Assembly (NCBI RefSeq): GCF_015687175.1 | Contig: NZ_JADPQG010000003.1 | Span: 124,001 to 188,000 of the forward strand | Length of the DNA stretch: 64,000 bases | Source: Reinekea sp. G2M2-21 | Lineage (GTDB): Bacteria > Pseudomonadota > Gammaproteobacteria > Pseudomonadales > Natronospirillaceae | Reading direction: 5' to 3' | Part shown: positions 18,488-26,973 of the stretch, piece by piece | Layout: each line of letters starts with the position of its first letter | Position numbering within the stretch: the stretch's first letter is position 1 | Notes under the pieces: generated by a model | Databases searched by the model: none | Told to the model about the DNA's origin: nothing | Seen by the model: only the letters and a program-made list of their open reading frames with translations | Program-made: the position numbers and the translations under genes

Positions 18488-19477
18488 TCAGTAGTTCACA
18501 TAAATATTGGATTCCGCAGCGTATACACCACCTTTCAGCGTACCCTGAAGGTGCGCAGGCGATGCAACCGGCAAACGTTTAATAATGACTTTGTTGGTTC
18601 GAGCATCTTTCAGTTGAAAGGAATAATTCGACCGTTCAAGCAACGGCAATTTCTTAGTCGAGCGAAACAACGTAACTTTTCGCTGTAAGGCGTCCTCATA
18701 CCCATCGGCAACCGATTCAAATAAAGGCTCTTCATCCCCGACGGCCGATTCATCAACCGTGACACTTTTGTCGCTTCTTGAACGATCAACCACTTCCAAC
18801 AGAAACTGATCAAACCGTCCCATGAAGTGGTACACCCATAAGCTGGCGGTAGCTGCCAACTGCGCGGTAAAGTGCAGGGCTGTTAAGCCTTGGTCATGGC
18901 GTTGTTTGATCGTGCGGAAGAATGCCGGGTTAATTTCAAGGCGCAGCAGCAAGGCAATGCCGTGGGGTGAGGAAGTTTCAATGCGATCGTTGGATAACCA
19001 CTGCTGTACGTTAACCAAGGCGGTTTTGTCGACCACATCCCCAGCGTGTAATGGCAATACGTCGGCGTCTTTATCGGGTTCAACCACCGCATTCATCAAC
19101 GATAAGACTTTCCCTCGTTCAGTTGGCAACCGACTCGCCAGTGCTTCTGAGTAAAGCGTAAAATTTGAATCTAACGATTGCGCCGCAAAATGCACACAAA
19201 ACGGGTCGACAATATCGCGATATTCACCAATGGGTTCACCCTCACCCATGTTTCGATACGATCGCTTCTGGTTTGCCAGGCTTTCCAGCTGCATCCAATT
19301 GGCTGGAGAATCTTCCAGAAACATATCCAGACCATCGTCACGGTACTTCACCATCAGCTTCGCATTAACAAGCTTACGGTGTGTGGTACCGAGTTCGGTA
19401 AAGCGTAAATGGCGGCAGCGGTTATCCGCAAAATACCGGTGTGCAACAGACACAGACAACAGGCGGCTATACCCCAT
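18488..19477 (-). CDS. Conserved eCIS protein between cap and sheath genes, function unknown
   Basis: This 329-residue protein opens with MGYSRLLSVSVAHRYF. A short beginning of the type LLSVSVAH.YF is something I associate with unnamed proteins lying next to the cap gene in Bacteroidetes-like eCIS loci, but I cannot assign a named family. The predicted make-up is beta-rich with helices in the centre and no signal peptide or membrane segment. It sits 45 bases after the DUF4255 gene and 61 bases before the sheath. Position suggests a terminal (cap or cap-adaptor) component of the particle; this is inference. It is not one of the core Afp1-16 proteins that I can match by motif. Confidence 0.65.
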   Translation of the reverse strand: MGYSRLLSVSVAHRYFADNRCRHLRFTELGTTHRKLVNAKLMVKYRDDGLDMFLEDSPANWMQLESLANQKRSYRNMGEGEPIGEYRDIVDPFCVHFAAQSLDSNFTLYSEALASRLPTERGKVLSLMNAVVEPDKDADVLPLHAGDVVDKTALVNVQQWLSNDRIETSSPHGIALLLRLEINPAFFRTIKQRHDQGLTALHFTAQLAATASLWVYHFMGRFDQFLLEVVDRSRSDKSVTVDESAVGDEEPLFESVADGYEDALQRKVTLFRSTKKLPLLERSNYSFQLKDARTNKVIIKRLPVASPAHLQGTLKGGVYAAESNIYVNY

Positions 19478-19522
19478 AGCAACCTCTCACTGGTGTCGGT
19501 CTGTCTAATTGCTTGTTCACCA

Positions 19523-20095
19523 TCAACGCCCTCCCACGGAAGTTTCTGGTTCAGACGCACTGGGAATTTCGCCCCGTATCTGATCCGCATTGATGCTGAC
19601 CACGCGCAAACGGTACAGCACCGAAGGTGTATATCGCCCGCCGTGGATGCTCCAAAGGTTACTTAAATCCTGCGTATTGGCATCTTCAAGTTCGATGATG
19701 AGCTTGTCGATATTGGTATCCAGGCCAGGGGTATTGGCGTGATCAAATACCCTCGTCGCGTGAAAAAAACCGACCACCGCAGACAACAGGTTCACTGCGT
19801 GCTCGTATTTCACACCACTAAAGTGCGCGGAAACCAAAATAGAAACATTCACCAAAATAGGCGAAGAAATGTCTGAACGAGACAGTCCGGTGGAGCCGCG
19901 CTGGTTAGTCATTGCGTTGCGTTCCTGGGTAACATTCACCAGCGTGATCGCAACTTTGTTGGCGACTCGTTCTTCGGAACGGCCTTCGGTGTCCGCAAGA
20001 TTACTGAGTACCGCAATGTCTTCTGTTAAATCAAATTGCCGGATCAAATAGTCATTTAGCTGACTTCGTACGGCTGCCAATGCTTCCGCAATCAT
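19523..20095 (-). CDS. DUF4255 / Pvc16-type tube terminator (cap) protein
   Basis: The 190-residue protein closes the distal end of the tube and sheath. It starts MIAEALAAVRSQLNDYLIRQF, followed by VLSNLAD and VAITLVNVTQER, and has the central PILVNVSILVSAHFSGVKYEHAVNLLSAVV region; this is the standard DUF4255 layout (Afp16/Pvc16). It is the first gene of the structural operon, with AGGAG about 11 bases upstream of its ATG and a 557-base non-coding region behind it. The length fits a single-domain cap without the C-terminal extension found in some homologues. Confidence 0.9.
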   Translation of the reverse strand: MIAEALAAVRSQLNDYLIRQFDLTEDIAVLSNLADTEGRSEERVANKVAITLVNVTQERNAMTNQRGSTGLSRSDISSPILVNVSILVSAHFSGVKYEHAVNLLSAVVGFFHATRVFDHANTPGLDTNIDKLIIELEDANTQDLSNLWSIHGGRYTPSVLYRLRVVSINADQIRGEIPSASEPETSVGGR

Positions 20096-20652
20096 CCGTT
20101 ACTGCACTCCTGTCACCATCACACAACGTCAACTCAAGTTTTTTGGGCAAAGAAAACCCTTACACAATTAGTGTATTTTTTATGAGTCATTGCGTAAAAA
20201 CGCCAAGGAAAACATCGGTGCCATGAACATGGCTGACCTGGGCTTGGTTATTTTTATGTTTATCTTCTGTCAGAAGACAATTTTTATATTCCTCTCTTCG
20301 CTTCTTACACTAGTTCAGCGGTATCGCGTTGGTCAATCAAAAAAGATTCCATTTCGTTTTCTTATTGCCAAATTAGTGACAATATTTTTATTATTTTAGA
20401 CACTCATCACACCCGCACGATAGCGGACCGGCGTTTCTGAGTTCTCCACCCGAATTTAATTAGTATTTGAAAACATTGATTTTTTTCTCACGCCAAACGA
20501 AGTAACGAAATCACTCTGCCTGCTGTTGTCAGATTAACGCAGCGAAACCGCGCGAAAGGAATTAAGAATAAGATAGACAGTACTAATTCAAAAAAAGTCT
20601 ATGAATTAGGTTTTCGTTTCATGTGAACTAAAAAAAAGAAAGGCTTGATCTG
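20096..20652. promoter_or_regulatory. Non-coding region upstream of the eCIS operon, with an inverted repeat
   Basis: This 557-base AT-rich stretch separates the first structural eCIS gene from the DUF4157 gene, and should contain the operon promoter on the minus strand. A perfect inverted repeat TACAC-N5-GTGTA lies at 20161-20175. On the minus strand it overlaps a possible promoter with TTTACG, 17 bases, then TACACT. Both are weak matches. I see no coding sequence with a credible ribosome site in either direction. Confidence 0.35.
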
Positions 20653-21282
20653 TCAGGTTTCACCTTTTTCAAGTGAGGACATAGCCTGTATTGCAGCACG
20701 TTGTAGTGCCGCTTCGCCCATTTGCGTAGCTTCGGATTCCAATCCTGCGTCGTCATTCACCTCAACACCGTTGACATTCATGGTGGGTTTAACCCGACCT
20801 TGCATCTGTTGAACAACATGTCCCAGTTCATGGGGTAAGTGCTGTTCCTGGCCAGCAGCCAAATGAATATCACTGCCCTGCGCATAGGCATGCGCATTCA
20901 CGGCAGCGGGTTTTGACGAATTATAATGCACCTTAACATGATCTAACGAAGTACCAGACAACGTTTCCATACCCGATTTTAGATTATCAGGCAGACCGGT
21001 GGCATTGGGTTTTCGCTGGTGAACGGCTTGAGTTCCGTCCGAAGAAGTTGAGTCAAACTTGCCTTGCAGCAATTCTTCTTCCTCTGGTTGACGTTGCACT
21101 GTGTCTACTGTCTGCGTTTGAACGATGCCAGATCCACCCGATGTAGTCGCGAGATACTGCAATTGCGCCACCCGTTGCATTGCTAAGCGATTGTCGGTAA
21201 AAGCGGCTAATTGCGCCGCGCGTATTGTAGGTTCTTTACGGCCGTGGTTAGCAGACGCTATTTTTTCCTGAGGTGATTTCAT
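20653..21282 (-). CDS. DUF4157 protein, eCIS cargo/effector-associated domain
   Basis: The 209-residue protein carries the eCIS-linked DUF4157 domain: TGLPDNLKSGMETLSG near residues 95-110, VKVHYNSSKPAAVNAHAYAQ, then HLPHELGHVVQQMQGRVKP around 148-166. The HELGH is an HExxH zinc-protease-like motif; many homologues read HEAWH. The N-terminal 50 residues contain AAFTDNRLAMQRVAQL, similar to the patch found in other eCIS cargo proteins nearby. No further toxin domain follows, as the protein ends 54 residues after HELGH. I start at the ATG at 21280-21282 with an upstream AAGGA; an in-frame TTG 8 codons earlier is less likely. It is probably packaged cargo or a cargo-processing protease; no experiment is implied. 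Confidence 0.85.
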   Translation of the reverse strand: MKSPQEKIASANHGRKEPTIRAAQLAAFTDNRLAMQRVAQLQYLATTSGGSGIVQTQTVDTVQRQPEEEELLQGKFDSTSSDGTQAVHQRKPNATGLPDNLKSGMETLSGTSLDHVKVHYNSSKPAAVNAHAYAQGSDIHLAAGQEQHLPHELGHVVQQMQGRVKPTMNVNGVEVNDDAGLESEATQMGEAALQRAAIQAMSSLEKGET

Positions 21283-21507
21283 AGGACTGGTTTCCTTCAA
21301 ATTCAAGGGCTAAACAACTCATGAGACGCAGATCGCGTTATGCAGAAACCCGACGAAAAATGACCTTAGTTGATTACCGACCAACCGTCAATTCAAACAC
21401 AAAACAGACAACAGAAACCTCTATTCTTGTTTGCCCGCTCGGAAGATTAAAAAAGAAAAAGTATTCGGTACATGCATAACGACAACTCTATGAAGATGAT
21501 CGAGCAT

Positions 21508-21975
21508 TCACTCTAAAGCCATGTACCAGCCTTTCGCGACTACGATGCCTTTATCGACTGAAATTAAATACTGATCATGATTTCCGCGCCAATTGAAAAC
21601 CCAGATATCACTAATAGGCTCTCCTTGCCAATCGACTTGCGCAACCAACGTCTTTTTTTTGTGAAGTGCGTCTAAAATTTTCAGATCAGGTTCGCCCAGT
21701 AACGCCAGTATGTCTTCCGAACTGGATTGCCCAACTTCGACCTGCTCATCAAGCGCTTGCATGATTTTGTGTAGCGTTCCGTTCCAGGCATCTACGTGAC
21801 TATTCCAGGATGCACCTTCAAAATGCCCTGGTACTGAACGCCAATATTGAAAGTCTGCAATCAGCGTACGCAGATCCGTGCCATTTATGTTTGATTCCGT
21901 CGTGGGTTCAGCACTCACAAGCGCTGCGAAAGATAGCAGCAAAAGGATTAATTGTTTATTTAGGCCGTTTTTCAA
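21508..21975 (-). CDS. Small exported protein, SmpA-like fold possible
   Basis: The 155-residue product has a Sec signal peptide in its first 22 residues (KQLILLLLSFAALVSA, cleavage likely after SA). The mature part contains SSSEDILALLGEPDLKIL near residues 83-100 and two beta-rich segments ending WVFNWRGNHDQYLISVD. A helix followed by LLGEPD and then a WR strand recalls periplasmic SmpA/OmlA-like small domains, but the resemblance is only in pattern. It points away from the M14 peptidase gene, with about 250 bases between them for divergent promoters. I do not recognise a function. Confidence 0.6.
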   Translation of the reverse strand: MKNGLNKQLILLLLSFAALVSAEPTTESNINGTDLRTLIADFQYWRSVPGHFEGASWNSHVDAWNGTLHKIMQALDEQVEVGQSSSEDILALLGEPDLKILDALHKKKTLVAQVDWQGEPISDIWVFNWRGNHDQYLISVDKGIVVAKGWYMALE

Positions 21976-22225
21976 ACGTCATTGCCTCTTTCACTTTTAA
22001 TGAACAGATGTACATTTTCTTTTGACAATTGAAAACAACACCCCTAATTTCTAGCGCTTGCCTCACTAAGTTGCTTGCAGGTTCCTCATAGGAAATTTTT
22101 AAGCATGATGTCTATTGAGACACTGCAATCCAACACATTGGATTGCATTACTCCACAAGAGTAAGCAATACCGCCTGGTCTTAAAAGACATATGACGGAA
22201 ACATAATAATACCTAGGAGAGTTAA

Positions 22226-24772
22226 ATGAAAAACATAAGCGCCTTATCAATGGCCGCGTTATTAGCGGGCTCATTGATGAGCTACCCGACTTTCGCTGCC
22301 TCACAAACGGCCGATGAAACCTATCAACTGCTAGAACAACAAAAGAAAAATACCTACTACAAGGTCACCTATCGCTCAGAAGCGGAGGGCGCAAAAATTG
22401 CGATTTCTTATCACGCTGAGCTGATGGAGACCAACAAAGAGCAGGGTTATCATGTTATCGACCTGACAACAGAAGACATTGAAAAACTGGAGTCACTGGG
22501 GTTTACTGTCGACATTGCAACAGATTTCATGAATCAGCAAGTTGACCTGCTCACGCAAATGCAATCGGTTGCCGTGCAGACAACACTAACCACAAACAGC
22601 GAAAGCAACGCCGCCGCGCTTATTGCTGGCATTCCAGGCTACAGCTGCTATGAAACGGTAGAGGAAACATTCGCTGCTGCGCAAACCATTGCCAACACAT
22701 ACACAAATTTAGCGGATTGGATTGACGTTGGTAATTCCTGGGAAAAAAACCAGGGACTCGGAGGCTTTGATATTAAGGTCCTCAAGCTGACCAATAAGGC
22801 CAATACCGGCACAAAACCCATTCTTTTTGTGAACAGCGCCATTCATGCGCGTGAATACACAACAGCGCCGTTAAACCTGGCATTTGCAAACTGGTTGGTT
22901 GAAGGTTATGGCAACAATGCCGACGCCACCTGGATTCTGGATCATCATGAAGTTCACCTGATGCTGCAGACAAACCCGGATGGTCGGAAGAAAGCAGAGA
23001 CCGGCTTGTCCTGGCGCAAAAATGCCAACCAAAATTATTGCGGCTCGACGAGCAACAGCCGAGGCGCAGATTTAAACCGAAACTTCAGCTTCAGTTGGAA
23101 TATCACCAACGGCCAAGGCTCGAGTGGCAACCAATGTGATGCGACCTATCGCGGTCCGTCCCCCGCTTCCGAACCCGAAGTACAGGCCATTGAAGCCTAT
23201 GTGCGCAGTATTTTCCCGGATCGCCGAGGTCCCAACAAAAACGATGCCGCGCCGACAGATACCACCGGCATGCACATTGACGTTCACAGTTACAGCGAAT
23301 TGGTTTTATGGCCTTGGGGCGATACCAATCAGGTGGCGCCAAACGGTATTGCTATGCAAACCCTGGGTCGAAAATTCGCCTTCTTCAACAACTACCGGCC
23401 ACAACAATCCATTGGTCTTTACCCAACCGATGGCACCAGCGATGCCGTCAGCTACGGCGAACTCGGTGTACCAGCCTACACCTTTGAACTGGGTACATCA
23501 TTTTTTCAAGGCTGCTCAACATTTGAAAGCACCATTAAGCCAGACAACCTGAAAGCGCTCATTTACGCCGCCAAAGTGGTTGGCGCGCCGTACATTACGC
23601 CAGGTGGTCCGGACGTCACCAATCTTGCGCTCAGCGATGGCGCGTCGAGTGGCGGCGTGACACCAGGAACACCGGTAACACTAACCGCAACCACCAGCGA
23701 TACTCGTTTCAACAACAGCAACGGTACAGAACCCACGCAGAACATTGTGGAAGCGGAGTACTATATCGACGTTGCTCCTTGGCAATCTGGCAGTACGGCA
23801 ATCGCACTTTCCGCAGCCGATGGCTCATTCAATAGTAAAACCGAAGGCGTCACTGGCGTGATCAACACGACGGGCTTGAGCTTGGGTCAGCACATCGTTT
23901 ACGTCCGAGCCAAAGATGCAGACGGCGTCTGGGGTGCGGTCACCGCCGAGTTTTTGGTGATTGATAACGACCCTACACCAGAACCTGTTGAATATTGCGC
24001 GGCCGCTGGAGCCAATGCCAGTGAAGAGTGGATATCGCAAATAACCGTGGGCAGTTTCACTAACGCCTCTGGTAGCGCGACTTACTCCGACTTCACCAGT
24101 AAAACAGTTCCCGTCAGCACAGGGGCGAACGCAATTACCTTAACGCCTGGGTTCTCTGGCTCAAGTTACAACGAGCATTGGACGATATGGATTGACTTGA
24201 ATGCCGACGGCGATTTTTCCGATTCCGGCGAAGAAGTCTATAACTCAGGAACCGCATCTTCATCGACTCGAACCGGTACGTTAACTGTTCCAGCAGGCAC
24301 AGCAGAAGGCGATACACGCATGCGCGTAGCCATGCGTTACAACGCAGCACCCAGTGCATGTGGTACGTTCAACTATGGTGAAGTGGAAGACTATACCGTC
24401 CAAATCTCAGACGGCGGCGGCACCGTGCCGAGTACCTTTGAAAACACCAACAGCTATGCAATACCCGACAACGACGCAACCGGAATCAGCAGCCCAATAG
24501 CGGTAAACCGAACCGGCGCCTCTGGCACCGTTAGCGTTGCTGTGAACATTTCGCATACGTACAAGGGTGATTTAATTGTCGATGTCATACACCCGGATGG
24601 CACCGTTTATAACCTGCACAACCGTACAGGTGGTTCGGCTAACGACATCATCGGCACTTTCTCTTTTGACGCTGGCAGTAAAGATTCAAGTGGAACCTGG
24701 AATTTGCGGGTACGGGATCGTGCCAGGGCAGATGTTGGCACCATTAATCAGTGGAGCCTGACGTTCCAATAA
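22226..24772 (+). CDS. Secreted M14 zinc carboxypeptidase with GEVED and P domains
   Basis: This 848-residue exported enzyme removes C-terminal residues from peptides outside the cell. A signal peptide covers residues 1-24 (ending TFAA). A propeptide-like region follows to about residue 130. The M14 catalytic domain (about 130-450) shows all key residues: zinc ligands H207 and E210 in HARE, H354 in DVHSYS, and the catalytic E421 in YTFELG. A linker domain leads to a GEVED domain (about 590-715, with DLNADGDF and GEVEDY) and a C-terminal P/Homo-B-type domain (about 730-848, ISHTYKGDLIVDVIHPDG and SGTWNLRVRD). The ATG follows AGGAG at normal spacing. A strong terminator follows. It lies among eCIS cargo genes on the opposite strand, so shared function is not implied. 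Confidence 0.93.
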   Translation: MKNISALSMAALLAGSLMSYPTFAASQTADETYQLLEQQKKNTYYKVTYRSEAEGAKIAISYHAELMETNKEQGYHVIDLTTEDIEKLESLGFTVDIATDFMNQQVDLLTQMQSVAVQTTLTTNSESNAAALIAGIPGYSCYETVEETFAAAQTIANTYTNLADWIDVGNSWEKNQGLGGFDIKVLKLTNKANTGTKPILFVNSAIHAREYTTAPLNLAFANWLVEGYGNNADATWILDHHEVHLMLQTNPDGRKKAETGLSWRKNANQNYCGSTSNSRGADLNRNFSFSWNITNGQGSSGNQCDATYRGPSPASEPEVQAIEAYVRSIFPDRRGPNKNDAAPTDTTGMHIDVHSYSELVLWPWGDTNQVAPNGIAMQTLGRKFAFFNNYRPQQSIGLYPTDGTSDAVSYGELGVPAYTFELGTSFFQGCSTFESTIKPDNLKALIYAAKVVGAPYITPGGPDVTNLALSDGASSGGVTPGTPVTLTATTSDTRFNNSNGTEPTQNIVEAEYYIDVAPWQSGSTAIALSAADGSFNSKTEGVTGVINTTGLSLGQHIVYVRAKDADGVWGAVTAEFLVIDNDPTPEPVEYCAAAGANASEEWISQITVGSFTNASGSATYSDFTSKTVPVSTGANAITLTPGFSGSSYNEHWTIWIDLNADGDFSDSGEEVYNSGTASSSTRTGTLTVPAGTAEGDTRMRVAMRYNAAPSACGTFNYGEVEDYTVQISDGGGTVPSTFENTNSYAIPDNDATGISSPIAVNRTGASGTVSVAVNISHTYKGDLIVDVIHPDGTVYNLHNRTGGSANDIIGTFSFDAGSKDSSGTWNLRVRDRARADVGTINQWSLTFQ

Positions 24773-24790
24773 TTTAGCCAAGCAAAACGA

Positions 24791-24819
24791 AAGCCGGTGC
24801 ATGCACCGGCTTTTTTTGG
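24791..24819 (+). terminator. Rho-independent terminator after the M14 peptidase gene
   Basis: A perfect 18-base palindrome, GCCGGTGCATGCACCGGC, is followed by seven T. It starts about 20 bases after the stop codon of the peptidase gene. Confidence 0.9.
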
Positions 24820-24991
24820 TCTGGCTCACCTTTAAAAATCTGCCCGCCCCCGAAAAAGTAAGCGACATTAAGAAAAACTGGACGGTCTCAGAATCAACTG
24901 CTATTTCATCCCGGACTGCCCTGTAGGCGAAATTAGTTCACGCAGGCAAAGTTCAACGCCACACAGGGGGTAGACTAAGAAAACTCTGACT

Positions 24992-26203
24992 TTAGCCTAA
25001 GTCAAAGTTCTTGCCATCTGCCTTAAGCGTACTCAGGGAAATCGTCGGATGATCAATATTGCCTTTGTACTTGTCACTTATCAGTTTCCCTGTTAGTGCG
25101 CTTTTGAGATCGGAGTTAGAAATTCCCCACGAATTATTAAAATCTTGCCAACGTTTCCATAACGTTTGGAATTCGATGTATGTTGGAAAATCATCGTTTT
25201 CAAGTGGTACGTTCTGTGCTGAGCTACTGATAAAAAACTTACTGGTGTTAGTCAGTCCACCTTTTTTACCCAATATTTCTACTGCTTGCCAACGCGCGCC
25301 CTCAGCCACGTACTTGGTTACTGAGTCGGCGCCTTCGGGGCCAGGGGCACCAAGTGCCCGTTCCACTTCGTTTTCGGTGCCGTCTTCCAAATGTCGGGCA
25401 TCGTACTGATCTTTCTCATGCGTCATATCGGGCAGCGTCAGGTCAGGACGTTCATATTTTATGCCCATTTGAAAAAATTCATTGGCGTTACCGCGCACTT
25501 CGGTGATGTACCCATAGTTTGCCGACCCAAAGAACGCTTCGATGCCAAGCTCTCCTGCTAAGCCGTCGTTCCCAAAGGTGTTTTTATAGTCAAAGTCAAT
25601 ATCCACTGCAAAAGGCCAGAAATGGTTTGAATCAACAGGGACCCAACCTTGCTGTCCCTGCATCCACTCTATGGCTCTATTGGATTCCTTCTTGGATTTT
25701 TTCCGTACGGCTTTCAGCATACGACTAGAAGTAGCGACGCTTCCAATCATACGTAGTACAGCCATCATCTGATTCAGCGCATCGAACTTAGTCTCCTTGA
25801 CCGGTGGTCCCATGTAATCGTAATTGACATAGGGGTACTGCACTTCCCTGGGGTCCGCAATTCCTGAGGTTTTCAACTTATATTGACCACCATAATGCTT
25901 GTCGAGCTCTAGCGGCAGTGCTTCATCTGAAATAATCCTCAATTGCATCGGTTTCATACCAGGATTCTGTGCTGAAACCTTCGATTCAGACTGTTTCGAG
26001 GGACTGGATTCAGGGTTCAAACACGCAACACTGTCAACAAGTTTTCGTAGGCCCTGTTGGTTAGAACTCATATCCGCAACACGTTGCAATTGCGCAAGCT
26101 GATTCTCTCGTTTCGAGTGAAAAGTGTGATTCGCGCTCACTGAGCGGGTAGCCCCAGACTCCACACTGACAACGGGTTTCCTGAAAGATTTGGACTCATA
26201 CAT
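24992..26203 (-). CDS. Candidate eCIS cargo protein with unknown C-terminal domain
   Basis: This 403-residue protein has no signal peptide. Its N-terminal 60 residues are polar and probably disordered, with HTFHSKRENQLAQLQRVAD at residues 26-44 followed by MSS, a patch that lines up with the N-termini of the two other cargo candidates here. After a Ser-rich linker (about 60-80) comes a region of some 320 residues with a tyrosine-rich stretch (YVNYDYMGPP) and a beta-rich part (AVDIDFDYKNTFG, EAFFGSANYG). I do not recognise that domain. It ends a three-gene group with the methyltransferase and the HESLH protein, 142 bases after the former. A toxin or effector role is inference from the N-terminus and from closeness to the eCIS operon. 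Confidence 0.6.
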   Translation of the reverse strand: MYESKSFRKPVVSVESGATRSVSANHTFHSKRENQLAQLQRVADMSSNQQGLRKLVDSVACLNPESSPSKQSESKVSAQNPGMKPMQLRIISDEALPLELDKHYGGQYKLKTSGIADPREVQYPYVNYDYMGPPVKETKFDALNQMMAVLRMIGSVATSSRMLKAVRKKSKKESNRAIEWMQGQQGWVPVDSNHFWPFAVDIDFDYKNTFGNDGLAGELGIEAFFGSANYGYITEVRGNANEFFQMGIKYERPDLTLPDMTHEKDQYDARHLEDGTENEVERALGAPGPEGADSVTKYVAEGARWQAVEILGKKGGLTNTSKFFISSSAQNVPLENDDFPTYIEFQTLWKRWQDFNNSWGISNSDLKSALTGKLISDKYKGNIDHPTISLSTLKADGKNFDLG

Positions 26204-26345
26204 ATTATTGACTTTTCCATAATTGCCAAGGTAAACGACTTTCCCAACAAACCATCGTCGACGTTATTTATGTCGCAGTGTTAGATCCAGCCATCTAACA
26301 TGCTGACGCTCGTTACTTTCACATCCCAAACCTCATCAAAATAGT

Positions 26346-26945
26346 CTACTGTCGATGTATCAGCATGGTGAAGTCGTGTTCCAGATAATCGGTAATACGT
26401 TGACAGTGAGGGGTAATTTGCATACAACGTTGCAACGCTTCATCGGGGCAATACCCGGTTAACAACGGACTCGCATCGAAGCTGTTTGCATTTAACAGAT
26501 TAAACGCCATACCCAAGCGCGCGTTCTTCCATAAAGACGATAATAACGACCAGGGATAGTCACTGGTGGAATTACGATAGTTAAGGCTACCAGACATCAC
26601 GATCACATCCACTTCTGGTAACGTCACTTGGCTGAAGTCCGCCTGAATAAAATGCGTACGTGGTAAGTGGCCATATTTTCGCTCGGCACCTGTGATAAAG
26701 TCGTCGAGCAAATCCACACCCAAGTAGGTCACACGATCAAACCGCGATTCCAGATACGCTCGAAAGTCGCCATACCCGCAACCCAGATCCATCACGGAAA
26801 GTCCGTCAAAGTTCCCCCATTTGCACAACTGTTCAAAACGAATTCGTTGACCATCTTCGGTTTGATACGCGAGCTCCTGGTGCGGTAATTGGCCGAGCCT
26901 TTCACGATGAAAGCGCTGGATAGTGGCTTTTTCCATAATATTCAT
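26346..26945 (-). CDS. Class I SAM-dependent methyltransferase
   Basis: The 199-residue protein has the Rossmann-type methyltransferase motifs: VMDLGCGYGDF (motif I, residues 51-61), YLGVDLLDDFI (motif II, acidic D at the end of strand 2) and the acidic strand IVMSGSLNY (motif IV). The N-terminal RFHRERLGQLPHQELAYQT patch is that of small unassigned methyltransferases that precede or modify other enzymes' products. The substrate cannot be told. It starts 28 bases after the HESLH cargo candidate, with GAGG upstream, so the two are almost surely cotranscribed. It has no eCIS-type N-terminal patch. It could protect against or modify the neighbouring effectors or be a passenger. Confidence 0.85.
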   Translation of the reverse strand: MNIMEKATIQRFHRERLGQLPHQELAYQTEDGQRIRFEQLCKWGNFDGLSVMDLGCGYGDFRAYLESRFDRVTYLGVDLLDDFITGAERKYGHLPRTHFIQADFSQVTLPEVDVIVMSGSLNYRNSTSDYPWSLLSSLWKNARLGMAFNLLNANSFDASPLLTGYCPDEALQRCMQITPHCQRITDYLEHDFTMLIHRQ

Positions 26946-26973
26946 ATTGACGAAACCTCAATGCCCTCGTCGA

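Noticed and set aside
1-20095. Reading the contractile gene set as a tailed prophage
   Set aside because: No terminase, portal, capsid, integrase or lysis genes are present, while DUF5908, CIS tape measure, DUF4255 and a dedicated AAA+ ATPase mark eCIS.
1-20095. Reading the gene set as a type VI secretion system
   Set aside because: There are no TssJ, TssL, TssM or ClpV-type genes and the sheath is one protein rather than a TssB/TssC pair.
20190-20399. 69-codon hydrophobic frame in the eCIS upstream region
   Set aside because: The composition follows the AT-rich DNA, there is no ribosome site, and it would lie over the likely promoter.
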